From positions 1 to 30,728 of the forward strand of contig JBDRLO010000011.1 of assembly GCA_043812935.1 (NCBI GenBank): a stretch of 30,728 bases of DNA, in the 5' to 3' direction. Of this stretch, positions 14,258 to 22,584 are shown piece by piece. The position numbers were made by a program, and so were the translations under genes. This stretch comes from JBDRNE01 sp043812935. Lineage in GTDB: Bacteria; Omnitrophota; Gorgyraeia; Tantalellales; Tantalellaceae. Under the pieces are notes generated by a model. The model was not told where the DNA came from. It saw only the letters and a program-made list of their open reading frames with translations, and did not search any database. Numbering within the stretch: position 1 is the first letter of the stretch; each line of letters opens with the position of its first letter.

Positions 14258-16387
14258 ATGAAAGCAGATCTTGCGTTGGCATTGCATTTTCATCAACCTG
14301 TGGGAAACTTTGATTCTGTAATGGAACGGGCTTGTGATAATTGTTACATTCCGTTTTTAGAGACTGTAAAAAAGTATCCTGAGATAAAAATGAATTTTCA
14401 TTTTACAGGATGTTTGTTAGAATGGGCAGAACAAAACCGTACTGAGATTATTGAACTAGTGCGCGAAATGGTGAAAACCAGCCAGGTTGAAATAATAAGC
14501 GGAGGGTTTTATGAACCCATACTTCCGGTTATTCCCCAAAAAGACCGAATAAAACAAATAAAACTTTTAAACGATTATATTGTTGAAAAATTTCGTTTTA
14601 AACCACAAGGCGCGTGGATTGCGGAAAGAGTTTGGGAACCATTTCTTCCATCCGCGCTAAAGGACAGCGGGATAAAATATGTTATTTTAGATGATACGCA
14701 TTTTTTATATTCCGGTATCTCGAAAGACAAAACATACGGATATTACACTACAGAAGATAACGCGAAACAGATAGCTGTGTTTCCTTCGGATAAAGTTTTA
14801 CGGTATAATTTGCCGTTTCGTATGCCGGAAGAAACCATTAATTATATGAAAAGCGTTGCTTCAGCGAATGTTTCTCCGTTGTTTGTTTATGGCGATGACG
14901 GCGAAAAATTCGGAGAGTGGCCCGGAACGCATAAATGGGTGTTTCAGGAAAAATGGCTGGAAAATTTTTTAGATGAAATAACGAAAAATTCGGATTGGCT
15001 TAATACCGTGAAGCTGTCGGAAGTTTTAAAAAGCCGTGTCCCTGAAGGGCGGGTATATCTTCCGGCGGTTTCTTATGAAGAAATGTGTGAATGGGCGCTT
15101 CCGGCAGATACACAAATATGGATGGAATCGGTAAAAGCTGATATTCAGGCTTTAGGGAAACAGGATTTTTATAAACCGTTTATTAGAGCCGGATTTTGGC
15201 GTAATTTTCTTTCAAAGTATCCCGAATCCAATCATATGCATAAAAAAATGATATATGTCAGCCGTAAATTGGAGAAGGAGTCTGGTAGCAAAAACAAAAA
15301 AAATGTTGTAAGCCAGGCTGAAAAAGAACTATTTCGCGGGCAATGTAACTGTGCTTATTGGCACGGGGTTTTCGGAGGGCTGTATCTGTTTAAATTGCGA
15401 GATGCTGTGTATCGCCACCTGATAAAGAGCGAGAGTTTAATGGATGAAGGTTCTTACGGAAAAAAAGATTTTTTAAGTGTGCAGATTTTGGATTTTAATG
15501 GAGACGGGTTTGATGAAATTATCGTGGAAAATCGTAAAATGTCAGTGTATTTTTCTCCGGCTGAGGGAGGGATATTAAAAGAACTGGATTCAAAAGAGAT
15601 TTGCTGCAACCTGATAAATTCCCTTAGCCGAAAAAAAGAAGCCTATCACAAAAAGATACTGGAGGATGCAGATCAGCGCGCTGACAACATAGAGAATGAA
15701 CCGAAAACCATTCATGATTCTGGACGAAAATTTGAAGAAAATGCGGTACAGCATCTAAATTATGACCGGACGGGCCGATATAGTTTAGTTGACCATTTTT
15801 TTTCGAGTGACGTAAATATTGATATGTTTAGCGACGAGAAATATGAAGAAACGGGAGATTTTTTAAATGCTGAATATGATTCGGAAATTAAAAACACTTC
15901 CGATAAGGTGTTAGTAGTTTTAAAAAGAAACGGCAAAGTTTCCGGAAATGAGATTTGTGTGACAAAAGAAATAACTATTTTAAAAAATAAATCGGAATGT
16001 TTAATTAAATACGCGATTGTAAATAAGAGCAATAATTTTGTCAGTTCGGTTTTTGCTCCGGAGTTTAATTTAACCATGCCGGAAGCTGATGCTGATAAAT
16101 ATTTTTTTGATATTAAAGGTTCGAAAAAGATTTTTAGTTTTAAAGAAAAAATTGTATGCCCTGGAGCCTCGCGGGTAACGGCAGGCGATACTGCCAGTAA
16201 GTTGGGTTTTGAATTTAATTTTAATAAAAAGTGCGGGTTATGGATTTTTCCGCTAAAAACGGTTTCACAGTCAGAAAAAGCCTATGAACTTAATTATCAA
16301 AGTTCAGTTATAGTGCCGCAAATAGAACTTGAATTGAATCCGTCCGAAAAGAAAGAAATTATAATCATATTAAAAATTTTCGTATGA
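14258..16387 (+). CDS. GH57 4-alpha-glucanotransferase / alpha-amylase
   Basis: The 709-residue enzyme matches the Thermococcus litoralis-type 4-alpha-glucanotransferase layout: a GH57 barrel, a middle DUF1925 helical part and a C-terminal DUF1926 beta-sandwich. The catalytic residues fall at the same numbers as in that enzyme: E123 in GAWIAERVWEP (nucleophile) and D214 in FVYGDDGEKFGEWP (acid/base). LHFHQPVGN (residues 9-17), SGGFYEPILPVIP and LPAVSYEEM are also typical. It should move or cut alpha-1,4-glucan chains in the cytoplasm; no signal peptide is seen. The start ATG has AAGGA 8 bases before. The stretch around residues 435-500 is charged and low in conservation (EKKEAYHKKILEDADQ), longer than in archaeal homologues, probably a loop insertion. 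Confidence 0.93.
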   Translation: MKADLALALHFHQPVGNFDSVMERACDNCYIPFLETVKKYPEIKMNFHFTGCLLEWAEQNRTEIIELVREMVKTSQVEIISGGFYEPILPVIPQKDRIKQIKLLNDYIVEKFRFKPQGAWIAERVWEPFLPSALKDSGIKYVILDDTHFLYSGISKDKTYGYYTTEDNAKQIAVFPSDKVLRYNLPFRMPEETINYMKSVASANVSPLFVYGDDGEKFGEWPGTHKWVFQEKWLENFLDEITKNSDWLNTVKLSEVLKSRVPEGRVYLPAVSYEEMCEWALPADTQIWMESVKADIQALGKQDFYKPFIRAGFWRNFLSKYPESNHMHKKMIYVSRKLEKESGSKNKKNVVSQAEKELFRGQCNCAYWHGVFGGLYLFKLRDAVYRHLIKSESLMDEGSYGKKDFLSVQILDFNGDGFDEIIVENRKMSVYFSPAEGGILKELDSKEICCNLINSLSRKKEAYHKKILEDADQRADNIENEPKTIHDSGRKFEENAVQHLNYDRTGRYSLVDHFFSSDVNIDMFSDEKYEETGDFLNAEYDSEIKNTSDKVLVVLKRNGKVSGNEICVTKEITILKNKSECLIKYAIVNKSNNFVSSVFAPEFNLTMPEADADKYFFDIKGSKKIFSFKEKIVCPGASRVTAGDTASKLGFEFNFNKKCGLWIFPLKTVSQSEKAYELNYQSSVIVPQIELELNPSEKKEIIIILKIFV

Positions 16388-16426
16388 TTAATTCCATCGG
16401 AGGAGAGTATTCTGCCGGCAGGTTTA

Positions 16427-16511
16427 TGAAAATTTGTTTTTTTTAATCCTGCTATTGACACTTGTTTGGGCGAAGAGTACAATTGCAGATGTTGATGAAC
16501 TCTTTTGTTGA
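16427..16511 (+). other. Possible remnant of a secreted-protein start, split at a T8 run
   Basis: An ATG at 16427 opens MKICFF and stops at a run of eight T. If one T is added, the frame goes on as LILLLTLVWAKSTIADVDELFC before a stop near 16511. The joined peptide looks like a signal peptide (M-K-hydrophobic run-A). It may be a gene remnant, a sequence error or chance; the promoter proposed at 16455-16483 lies in the same bases. Confidence 0.25.
16455..16483 (+). promoter_or_regulatory. Sigma70-type promoter before the branching-enzyme gene
   Basis: TTGACA (16455-16460, 6 of 6) is followed after exactly 17 bases by TACAAT (16478-16483, 5 of 6). Transcription would begin near 16490, giving a leader of about 30 bases before the ATG at 16521. 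This is the best promoter match I found in the window and suggests that the branching enzyme and genes after it have their own start. Confidence 0.6.
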
Positions 16512-16520
16512 AAGGGTAAT

Positions 16521-18656
16521 ATGAAAAAAAAAGTTAAGAAAACCGGTTCTATGCTTAATAAAAAGTTGTTTATAAAAAAAAGCGGGAATGAAACGCGCAA
16601 AACTTCCAATTTGAAACGAAAGTTTCATATTCCTGAACGATATGATGATGATAAAATTGTTTTAATGGTTGTTAACCCCGAACTTTTTTATGTTTATTGG
16701 GAAACAAAAAAAGAAACAGAAGAAGGTGTCAGGAAAACGGCTTCAAAGACATCTTTGGAACTAAAAAAGAATCTTAGGATTTATACCATTGAAGATGGCA
16801 AGACCGTTCCGATAAAAGATATTGAAATCGTGGATACAGCGCGTAGTTGGTATATTCCGATAGCCGGGATAAATCGGCAAAAATGGATGGTAGAAATAGG
16901 GTTTATTTCAGAGCAAGGCGCTTTTTTCTCGATAATACGGTCAAACGTTGTTGATGTTTCTACGGCTACGAAAAATGATTTTGTCGCGGGGTCAGATAAT
17001 CTTATGTCAGACGGGTTTCTGGCGGATGAAAAAAGTATGCAGAAGAATAAACGATTGCAGAAGGTGAAAAAAACAAAAGGGAAAGGGTATATCGCCTTAG
17101 TATTGCATGCTCATTTACCTTTTGTAAAACATCCGGAATACAAAAGTTCTTTGGAGGAAAGGTGGCTCTTTGAAGCAATTACAGATACTTACATTCCGCT
17201 GATAAATACTTTTGACGGCCTTGTCGAAGACGGAGTTGATTTCCGCATGACGTTGTCTTTAAGCCCCAGCCTTATTTGCATGCTCAAAGATGAATTTCTC
17301 GTAACTCGCTATTTGGACCATTTGAACAAATTAATACATTTAGCTGAATTAGAGGTAAAACGTACCTGGAAAGATAAAAAGCTTAATAAGCTTGCCGCAA
17401 TGTATCTTGAAAGGTTTAATGCCACTAAATATGTTTTTGATCAGAAATACAATAAAGACATTGTTTCAGCATTTAAAAAGTTTCAGGATCTTGGAAAACT
17501 TGAAGTTATTACATGTTGTGCTACGCATGGATATTTGCCTTTTATGGAGATGTATCCTACTGCCGTAAAAGCTCAGGTAAAAGCGGCAGTGGAACTTTAT
17601 AAAAGTGTTTTCGGCAAGTCTCCTCGGGGTATATGGCTTCCTGAATGCGGGTATCAGCCGGGGCATGAAAAAATCCTGGCGGAATGCGGAGTAAAATATT
17701 TTTTTGTTGAATCACACGGCATATTCGCGGGAACGCCTAGCCCGAAATACGGGGTATATAGCCCGTACAAAACCGGATCCGGTACGTTTGTTTTCGGCAG
17801 GGATGCTGAAAGTTCAAAAGCAGTATGGAGTTCCAAAGAGGGGTATCCTGGAGATTATAATTATAGGGAGTATTATCGAGATATTGGGTTTGATCTGGAT
17901 TATGACTATGTAAGGCCTTTCATTAACGGATGCGGGGCAAGGCTTAACACTGGGATAAAATATCATCGCATAACAGGCGAGACAGATGAAAAAGATTTTT
18001 ATGACAGGCATAAAGCTTTGGAAACAGCTTCGGTTCATGCCGGAAACTTTCTTTTTAATAGAGAAAAACAAATAGAATATCTTAAAAGCACGATGGATAG
18101 GAATCCCATAATAGTGGCGCCCTATGACGCGGAACTTTTCGGGCATTGGTGGTTTGAAGGCCCGGATTGGTTGGGACTTTTCTTGAGAAAAGTTAATGAT
18201 TCACAAGGCATACTTGAAACAATTACGCCTAGTGAATATTTGGACGAGTATGACGAATATCCATCCATTTCACCTTCCATGTCGAGTTGGGGATGGAAGG
18301 GATATAATGAAATGTGGCTTAACGGGTCGAATGACTGGATATACAGGCATTTGCATAAGATAACCGAACTTATGGTAAGCGCGGCGAAGCAAAATAAAAA
18401 CGCGTCGGGAATAACGCGGCGTGTATTAAACCAAATGGCGAGGGAACTTTTGCTCGCACAGTCCAGTGACTGGGCATTTATCATGAAAACAGGAACTCTT
18501 TCCGGTTATGCTGTTTCTCGCACAGAAGAACATATAGGCAGGTTTCTTACTTTAAATGAACAGTTGAAAACCGGCAATGTTGATATTGAGATGTTAACAG
18601 AATCTGAAAATGTGTATACAATATTTAAAGATATAGACTACAGCGTGTATGGATAG
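16521..18656 (+). CDS. DUF4912 - GH57 1,4-alpha-glucan branching enzyme
   Basis: The protein (711 residues) begins with a Lys-rich tail, then a DUF4912 domain (about residues 36-150, IVLMVVNPELFYVYWE), a beta-sandwich that may bind glucan or a partner, and then a GH57/DUF1957 catalytic part from about residue 188. LHAHLPFVKHPEY opens the barrel, GIWLPECGYQPG holds the likely nucleophile E375, and APYDAELFGHWWFEGP holds the likely acid D536. These are the marks of GH57 branching enzymes such as TK1436. SSWGWKGYNEMWLNGSNDW and ELLLAQSSDW in the C-terminal helices are also typical. It would make alpha-1,6 branches in glycogen. ATG 16521 follows AAAGGG at about 7 bases. An A-type repeat starts immediately after the stop. 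Confidence 0.95.
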   Translation: MKKKVKKTGSMLNKKLFIKKSGNETRKTSNLKRKFHIPERYDDDKIVLMVVNPELFYVYWETKKETEEGVRKTASKTSLELKKNLRIYTIEDGKTVPIKDIEIVDTARSWYIPIAGINRQKWMVEIGFISEQGAFFSIIRSNVVDVSTATKNDFVAGSDNLMSDGFLADEKSMQKNKRLQKVKKTKGKGYIALVLHAHLPFVKHPEYKSSLEERWLFEAITDTYIPLINTFDGLVEDGVDFRMTLSLSPSLICMLKDEFLVTRYLDHLNKLIHLAELEVKRTWKDKKLNKLAAMYLERFNATKYVFDQKYNKDIVSAFKKFQDLGKLEVITCCATHGYLPFMEMYPTAVKAQVKAAVELYKSVFGKSPRGIWLPECGYQPGHEKILAECGVKYFFVESHGIFAGTPSPKYGVYSPYKTGSGTFVFGRDAESSKAVWSSKEGYPGDYNYREYYRDIGFDLDYDYVRPFINGCGARLNTGIKYHRITGETDEKDFYDRHKALETASVHAGNFLFNREKQIEYLKSTMDRNPIIVAPYDAELFGHWWFEGPDWLGLFLRKVNDSQGILETITPSEYLDEYDEYPSISPSMSSWGWKGYNEMWLNGSNDWIYRHLHKITELMVSAAKQNKNASGITRRVLNQMARELLLAQSSDWAFIMKTGTLSGYAVSRTEEHIGRFLTLNEQLKTGNVDIEMLTESENVYTIFKDIDYSVYG

Positions 18657-18708
18657 TAATTTGCGTTACACGTTACATGTTGCACGTAACACGCTGCATG
18701 TGACATGT
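18657..18708. repeat. A-type dispersed repeat
   Basis: The words gcgttacacgttacatg, ttgcacgtaacacg and gcatgtgacatg are tightly packed after the branching-enzyme stop. No hairpin of B type is nearby. The region 18709-18812 that follows shows no gene with a good start; an in-frame extension of the next gene covers it but uses repeat-derived codons. Confidence 0.65.
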
Positions 18709-18812
18709 TTTTAGTCAGGGGATATGTGGAACGAGTTCTTTATAATGTAAAGTGTATTATGGAAATGCTAAATAAAAATATGAAACATGTAAATCTGAGA
18801 AGGGGGTTGGAA

Positions 18813-19040
18813 ATGATGAAGAAAGTTATCGGAAAACTTAGGAAAAAATCTTCTGAAAAGAAGGCAGTATCAGCAAAACCAAAGAAAAGAGTTTTTAAGA
18901 AAATAAGCCCGGAAGAATTGCAGTCACTAATAGCTGATAAAGCGTATAGCTTTTATGTCGAGAGAGGATTCATCCATGGGAACGATCAGCTTGATTGGTA
19001 CAGAGCAGAGAAGTCTGTAATGGCCAGCCTGAAGAAGTAA
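18813..19040 (+). CDS. DUF2934 domain small protein
   Basis: I place the start at ATG 18813 (or the next codon, 18816) because AGGGGGTTGGA lies just before it. A longer frame from 18705 would take in the A-type repeat and lacks a ribosome site. The 75-residue product has a very basic N-terminal part (KKVIGKLRKKSSEKK...KPKKR), then a DUF2934 motif: IADKAYSFYVERGFIHGNDQLDWYRAEK, with the usual aromatic, Gly and W-x-x-A-E positions. DUF2934 proteins are of unknown function and are often found near glycogen or stress genes. It lies between the branching enzyme and glgC, and may be regulatory, which is only a guess from position. Confidence 0.78.
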   Translation: MMKKVIGKLRKKSSEKKAVSAKPKKRVFKKISPEELQSLIADKAYSFYVERGFIHGNDQLDWYRAEKSVMASLKK

Positions 19041-19105
19041 AGACTCTTGTGTCTTGAAGGTAATTTATTTTTGAACCAGTAACGTAAAACAGAAAAGCAT
19101 TTACG

Positions 19106-20359
19106 ATGAAAGAAGTGTTGTGCGTAATTCTTGGAGGCGGCAGGGGAACCAGGCTTTTTCCTCTTACAAAAGAACGGTGCAAGCCTGCCGCGCCAATCTT
19201 TGGAAAATACAGATTAATTGATATTCCTGTCAGTAACTGCCTTAACTCAGGATTTAACCGCATCTATATTCTTACACAGTTTTTATCTGAATCGTTAAAT
19301 AAACATATAAGCCGTACATATAAAATGGATTCTTTTACAAAAGGGTTTATTGAAGTTATGGCTGCCGAACAATCTATGGAAGATACAAACTGGTTTCAAG
19401 GTACAGCCGATGCTGTAAGGAGATGTCTTAAACATTTTAACCATCCGGATATAAAGCACATATTGGTTTTGTCAGGAGACCAGCTTTATAAAATGGATTT
19501 GGCAGAAATGTACAAGTATCATTTGAAAAAAAACGCGGAAGTAACTATTGCCTCTAATTCTGTGGGGTCGGACGAGGTTTCAAGGTTCGGGATTGTGGGT
19601 ATAGATGAAAACGTGAGGATAACGAGATTTGTGGAAAAACCTGATGATTGTAGAGATATAGCGGATATGTCAATAAAAAGCGGGGATAAATCCCGGTTTT
19701 TGGGGTCAATGGGAATTTATATGTTTAAAAAAACAGCCTTAATTGAACTTTTGAAAGAAAATAAACAAGATGATTTTGGCAGAGAAATAATTCCCAAAGC
19801 GATTCAGGATAGATTAACTTATGCTTTTCTTTTTAATGGGTATTGGCGGGATATCGGAACAATAAAATCATTCTATGAAGAAAACCTTTCATTAACGGAT
19901 TCTATACCGCCTCTTGATATTTTTGATGAAAAATGGCAAATATTCACACGAACAAGATATTTACCTCCCGCCAAATTTGAAAAAAGCCGTGTTGAAAGTT
20001 GTATTGTTTCAGAAGGCGCTATAGTACTTTCAGCAGTAATAAAACATTCTGTTATAGGCATCAGATTCAGGATCGGAGATGGCTCTGTAATTGAGGATTC
20101 AATTGCTATGGGATGTGATTACTATGAAACGGTGGAACAAATCGATAAAAACCTTTCAGAAAACATACCGGTTTTAGGCGTAGGAAAAAACTGCCGCATA
20201 AAAAATGCTATCCTGGATAAAAACGTGCGTATAGGCGATGGAGTCCAGATTATAAACCGGGACAATCGGGACAATTTTGACGGGACTAATTATTTTATTC
20301 GGGACGGGATAGTTGTTATCAATAAAGGTGCTGTTATCCCGTCTGGGACAGTTATATGA
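19106..20359 (+). CDS. glgC: Glucose-1-phosphate adenylyltransferase GlgC
   Basis: GlgC makes ADP-glucose from glucose 1-phosphate and ATP, the committed step of bacterial glycogen synthesis. The 417-residue length is normal. The nucleotidyltransferase motif is LGGGRGTRLFPLT (residues 9-21), followed by KPAAPIFGKYRLIDIPVSN, the conserved WFQGTADAVR, LSGDQLYKMD and GSMGIYMFKK. The C-terminal part (about residue 290 on) has the isoleucine-rich left-handed beta-helix used for oligomers and allostery (GAIVLSAVIKHSVIGIRFRIG). The product feeds the GlgA part of the fusion upstream. The stop codon directly precedes 'atggttagccgg', the start of a C-type repeat. No strong ribosome site is seen (AAAAG only). 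Confidence 0.96.
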   Translation: MKEVLCVILGGGRGTRLFPLTKERCKPAAPIFGKYRLIDIPVSNCLNSGFNRIYILTQFLSESLNKHISRTYKMDSFTKGFIEVMAAEQSMEDTNWFQGTADAVRRCLKHFNHPDIKHILVLSGDQLYKMDLAEMYKYHLKKNAEVTIASNSVGSDEVSRFGIVGIDENVRITRFVEKPDDCRDIADMSIKSGDKSRFLGSMGIYMFKKTALIELLKENKQDDFGREIIPKAIQDRLTYAFLFNGYWRDIGTIKSFYEENLSLTDSIPPLDIFDEKWQIFTRTRYLPPAKFEKSRVESCIVSEGAIVLSAVIKHSVIGIRFRIGDGSVIEDSIAMGCDYYETVEQIDKNLSENIPVLGVGKNCRIKNAILDKNVRIGDGVQIINRDNRDNFDGTNYFIRDGIVVINKGAVIPSGTVI

Positions 20360-20436
20360 TGGTTAGCCGGTTAACCAGTTGGCCGGTTAGCCGGTTCTTT
20401 GGCACGGTCGCTTTGCGATTTTGTTTAGCCGGTTGG
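20360..20436 (+). repeat. C-type repeat array after glgC
   Basis: Units of 'ggttagccggttaaccagttggccggttagccggtt' fill 20362-20396, then 'cacggtcgctttgcgattttgtttagccggttgga'. The 'attttgtttagccgg' part (20418-20433) matches in reverse the region at 6826-6848 of composite copy 2, so this is the same family without B and A modules. Confidence 0.7.
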
Positions 20437-20460
20437 ATGAGTGCATAAAAGGGAGAATAG

Positions 20461-21231
20461 ATGCCGGATACTTTTTTTATTACGATTGTTTTCATTATTG
20501 CTTGTACAGTCATCGGGGCATTTTTGACAGGGAGGTCGAAAGACGCTTGCCTTAAGGATTTCTCTGGAAACGCTGTTTTCTTGGAAGAGACGGATGGAAA
20601 ACTTGTTTGGGGAAAATTAAATACAGAAAATACTGCTTTAGAATTTGTGTATTCCGAGGCTTATCTGGATGAGAAAGATGATCACATAGAAACAAGTTAT
20701 GTCCTTTACAAAAATGAGTACAGCCGGATAAAGATGCTTGTGCGGTATGTTTCAGATATAACGGATGAATTTGCTAAACAAAGAGATTATGATCTGTCTA
20801 AACTTATGAGTCCTGCGTGGCATTCGCGATTCGGGCGAAAAGTACACAACTTTTTCGGGACAGTGCGTGATTCTTTTTTTGAAATCCTTAACCTTTTTAT
20901 GGGCCAGGTTAAAACGAAAATGCCTGCCGGGAAAATATTGGCAGGTCAGGACAAATATGTCTCAGATATTCAGCAACAGACTCGGGCAATGTTTAGTACG
21001 GCATATGAGCCGGTGTTGGAAAGATATATTGGTAAAAAAGTTGTTTTAAAAACAGTGTCCGGTGAAGAAAAAATAGAATATTCTGGGGTACTTAAAAATT
21101 ATACGTCTGAATTTATTGAAATTATGAATGTTGGCATAAAAAGAAAAACAGAAAAAGACAGCATAGAACGATGTAAAGCGGATCTTATTATTCCGCGTAC
21201 CTTAGCGGCTGTAAGGCACGCGGGTGAATAA
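20461..21231 (+). CDS. Unknown membrane-anchored protein
   Basis: I do not recognise this 256-residue protein. It starts with a single hydrophobic segment (FFITIVFIIACTVIGAFLTG, residues 5-24) without an obvious cleavage site, so it is probably anchored with the rest inside the cell. The body has FSGNAVFLEETDGKLVWGKL and ALEFVYSEAYL, then a helical middle (LFMGQVKTKMPAGKI). Near the end, YIGKKVVLKTVSGEEKIEYSG and FIEIMNVGIKR look like a small beta-barrel of Sm-like or PilZ-like shape. Its ribosome site is GGGAG at good distance. It lies 17 bases before a flavoprotein gene, likely in one transcript. Nothing in it points to a reaction. Confidence 0.75.
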   Translation: MPDTFFITIVFIIACTVIGAFLTGRSKDACLKDFSGNAVFLEETDGKLVWGKLNTENTALEFVYSEAYLDEKDDHIETSYVLYKNEYSRIKMLVRYVSDITDEFAKQRDYDLSKLMSPAWHSRFGRKVHNFFGTVRDSFFEILNLFMGQVKTKMPAGKILAGQDKYVSDIQQQTRAMFSTAYEPVLERYIGKKVVLKTVSGEEKIEYSGVLKNYTSEFIEIMNVGIKRKTEKDSIERCKADLIIPRTLAAVRHAGE

Positions 21232-21248
21232 ATCCGGGAGAATTAAGC

Positions 21249-21827
21249 ATGAAAATATTAGGCATAAGCGCAAGCCCGCGTTTGGATGGGAATACAGATA
21301 TTCTTTTGAAGAAGGCTTTGGACGGCGCTGCAGCAAAAGGAGCTAAGACAGATAAAATTTTCCTTCGGGATTTAAAAATTTTACCTATTCAGGAAATAGA
21401 GTATGAAAAGGTTAATTCTAAAGGGTTTTCAGTTGTTGACGATGATATGGAATTGATTTACCGAAAATTAGGTGAATGCGACGCGGTTATTCTGGCTTCA
21501 CCGATATTTTTCGGTAGTATTTCTTGTTTAGCCAAAACTATGATAGATCGGTTTCAGTGCGTATGGATAGCAAAACAGATTTTTAAAAAAGATCTTTACC
21601 CGCAACAAAGGCTGGGAGCGTTTATTTGTGTGGAAGCGACTCTCCGTAAAGATTTTTTTGAGAATGCAAAATCAATTGTCAGGCATTTTTTTGCAACCAC
21701 CAACATAAGATATGAAAAAGAGATTTTTTGTCCAGGAATAGATAAAAAAGGTAAAGTTCTAGAAAAACCGGAAGTTTTGCAAGAAGCGTACGAACTTGGT
21801 GTTCAGTTAGCCGGTTATGCCGGTTAG
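21249..21827 (+). CDS. NAD(P)H-dependent FMN reductase / flavodoxin-fold protein
   Basis: This 192-residue protein has the FMN-binding start KILGISASPRLDGNTDILL (residues 2-20) and the middle motif DAVILASPIFFGSISCLAKTMIDRF, typical of iron-sulfur flavoproteins and FMN reductases. In iron-sulfur flavoproteins a cluster of four cysteines follows the first beta-alpha unit; here that segment reads LPIQEIEYEKVNSKGFSVV, with no cysteine, so the Fe-S site is lost. The enzyme would be a flavin-only electron carrier or quinone/flavin reductase in the cytoplasm. The start follows GGGAG. The C-terminus (QLAGYAG) and the TAG stop are made of a C-type repeat unit. Confidence 0.9.
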   Translation: MKILGISASPRLDGNTDILLKKALDGAAAKGAKTDKIFLRDLKILPIQEIEYEKVNSKGFSVVDDDMELIYRKLGECDAVILASPIFFGSISCLAKTMIDRFQCVWIAKQIFKKDLYPQQRLGAFICVEATLRKDFFENAKSIVRHFFATTNIRYEKEIFCPGIDKKGKVLEKPEVLQEAYELGVQLAGYAG

Positions 21828-22018
21828 CCGGTTAGCCGGTTAGCTGGTTAGCCGGTAGCGTTAATGGTTAGGTTTGTTGGTGTAGGGACAGGTCTTGCCA
21901 TGTACCCTGTGTGGTACATGGCCCCTGTGCCTGTCCATTATATTAATAGTGTATTTCGTGCAACGTGTACCGTGAAACCTGTAGCGTGCAACGTGTTACC
22001 TGCCATGTGTAACGTAAC
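21809..22018 (+). repeat. Composite dispersed repeat copy 4, full C-B-A with long B hairpin
   Basis: The C module (21809-21858) consists of several 'gccggtta' units and includes the end of the preceding gene. The long B form is 21885-21936: an extra nested hairpin, CCATGTACC / GGTACATGG, sits between GGACAGG and CCTGTCC. The A module (21949-22018) has cgtgcaacgtgtaccgtg and gcgtgcaacgtg words. This is the most complete copy. The long B unit matches 26724-26775 at 51 of 52 positions. Confidence 0.8.
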
Positions 22019-22032
22019 CAAAGGAATAATAA

Positions 22033-22380
22033 ATGAGCCCGTGTAAAAAATGTGAAGCTAAATGCTGCAAATATTTTGCTTTTCAGATAGATACACCTAA
22101 GAATAAGAATGATTTTGAAAATATCAGATGGTATCTTGCCCATAAAGGTGTAAAGGTTTTTATCGAAAAACGTAAATGGTATATGGATATTGCTAATCCC
22201 TGCCGGTATCTTGATGAAAACCATAGCTGTAAAGTATATGAAAAACGCCCGCTTGTTTGCCGGGATCATGATACTATGGATTGTGAACGTGTTGCGGGGG
22301 AATTTGATCATGATTATGTTTTTCGAAACATGGAAGAATTTGATAAATACCTGCGGGTACGTTTTAAGCGTAGCAAGTAG
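22033..22380 (+). CDS. YkgJ family cysteine-cluster protein
   Basis: The 115-residue protein opens CKKCEAKCC (C4, C7, C11, C12) and later has PCRYLDENHSCKVYEKRPLVCRDHD, the CxxxxxxxxCxxYxxRPxxCR pattern of the YkgJ/CxxCxxCC family. The conserved cysteines are thought to bind zinc or an Fe-S cluster; the role is unknown. The ribosome site is AAAGGAATAA before the ATG. Its 3' end (KRSK, then TAG) passes into an A-type repeat, so the last residues may be repeat-derived. No membrane segment is present. It seems to be a unit of its own, between repeats on both sides. Confidence 0.88.
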   Translation: MSPCKKCEAKCCKYFAFQIDTPKNKNDFENIRWYLAHKGVKVFIEKRKWYMDIANPCRYLDENHSCKVYEKRPLVCRDHDTMDCERVAGEFDHDYVFRNMEEFDKYLRVRFKRSK

Positions 22381-22471
22381 CATGCTACACGTTGCACGTA
22401 GCACGGTACACGTTGCACGTTATCCGGTTTTGTCGGTATATCGCATATTGTATGTAGGATATCGTTTAAAA
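22364..22471. repeat. A-type repeat followed by a D-type repeat
   Basis: From 22366 come agcgtagcaagtagcatgctacacg, ttgcacgtagcacgg and tacacgttgcacg units (A type). At 22436-22471 comes the D-type sequence also seen at 13911. The rest of the gap, to 22584, has no gene. It includes a 10-bp palindrome (aactatagtt) at 22563-22572, just before the ribosome site of the kinase gene. Confidence 0.65.
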
Positions 22472-22584
22472 AACTGGAACCGATGTATGGTAAACGAAAT
22501 ACAATCTCACTGATCACTTTTTAACCCGATCTCCTTGCTAAAAACAAATCACAATATATACTTAACTATAGTTGAGGATAAAAT

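Noticed and set aside
17814..18146. Minus-strand 110-codon frame in the branching-enzyme gene
   Set aside because: Antisense shadow of a conserved catalytic region.
18741..18746. TATAAT as a promoter for the DUF2934 gene
   Set aside because: No acceptable -35 is found at 16-18 bases, and the area is AT-rich.
21809..21858. Tandem gccggtta units as a CRISPR array
   Set aside because: Units are about 8 bases, without unique spacers of even length, and there are no cas genes; it is a simple short-unit repeat.
21943..22404. Minus-strand 153-codon frame over the YkgJ gene
   Set aside because: It reads through repeat sequence on both sides and lies antisense to a gene with a clear family motif.
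22190..22513. Plus-strand 107-codon frame overlapping the YkgJ gene
   Set aside because: It is a frame shadow of YkgJ continued into A- and D-type repeats, with no ribosome site.
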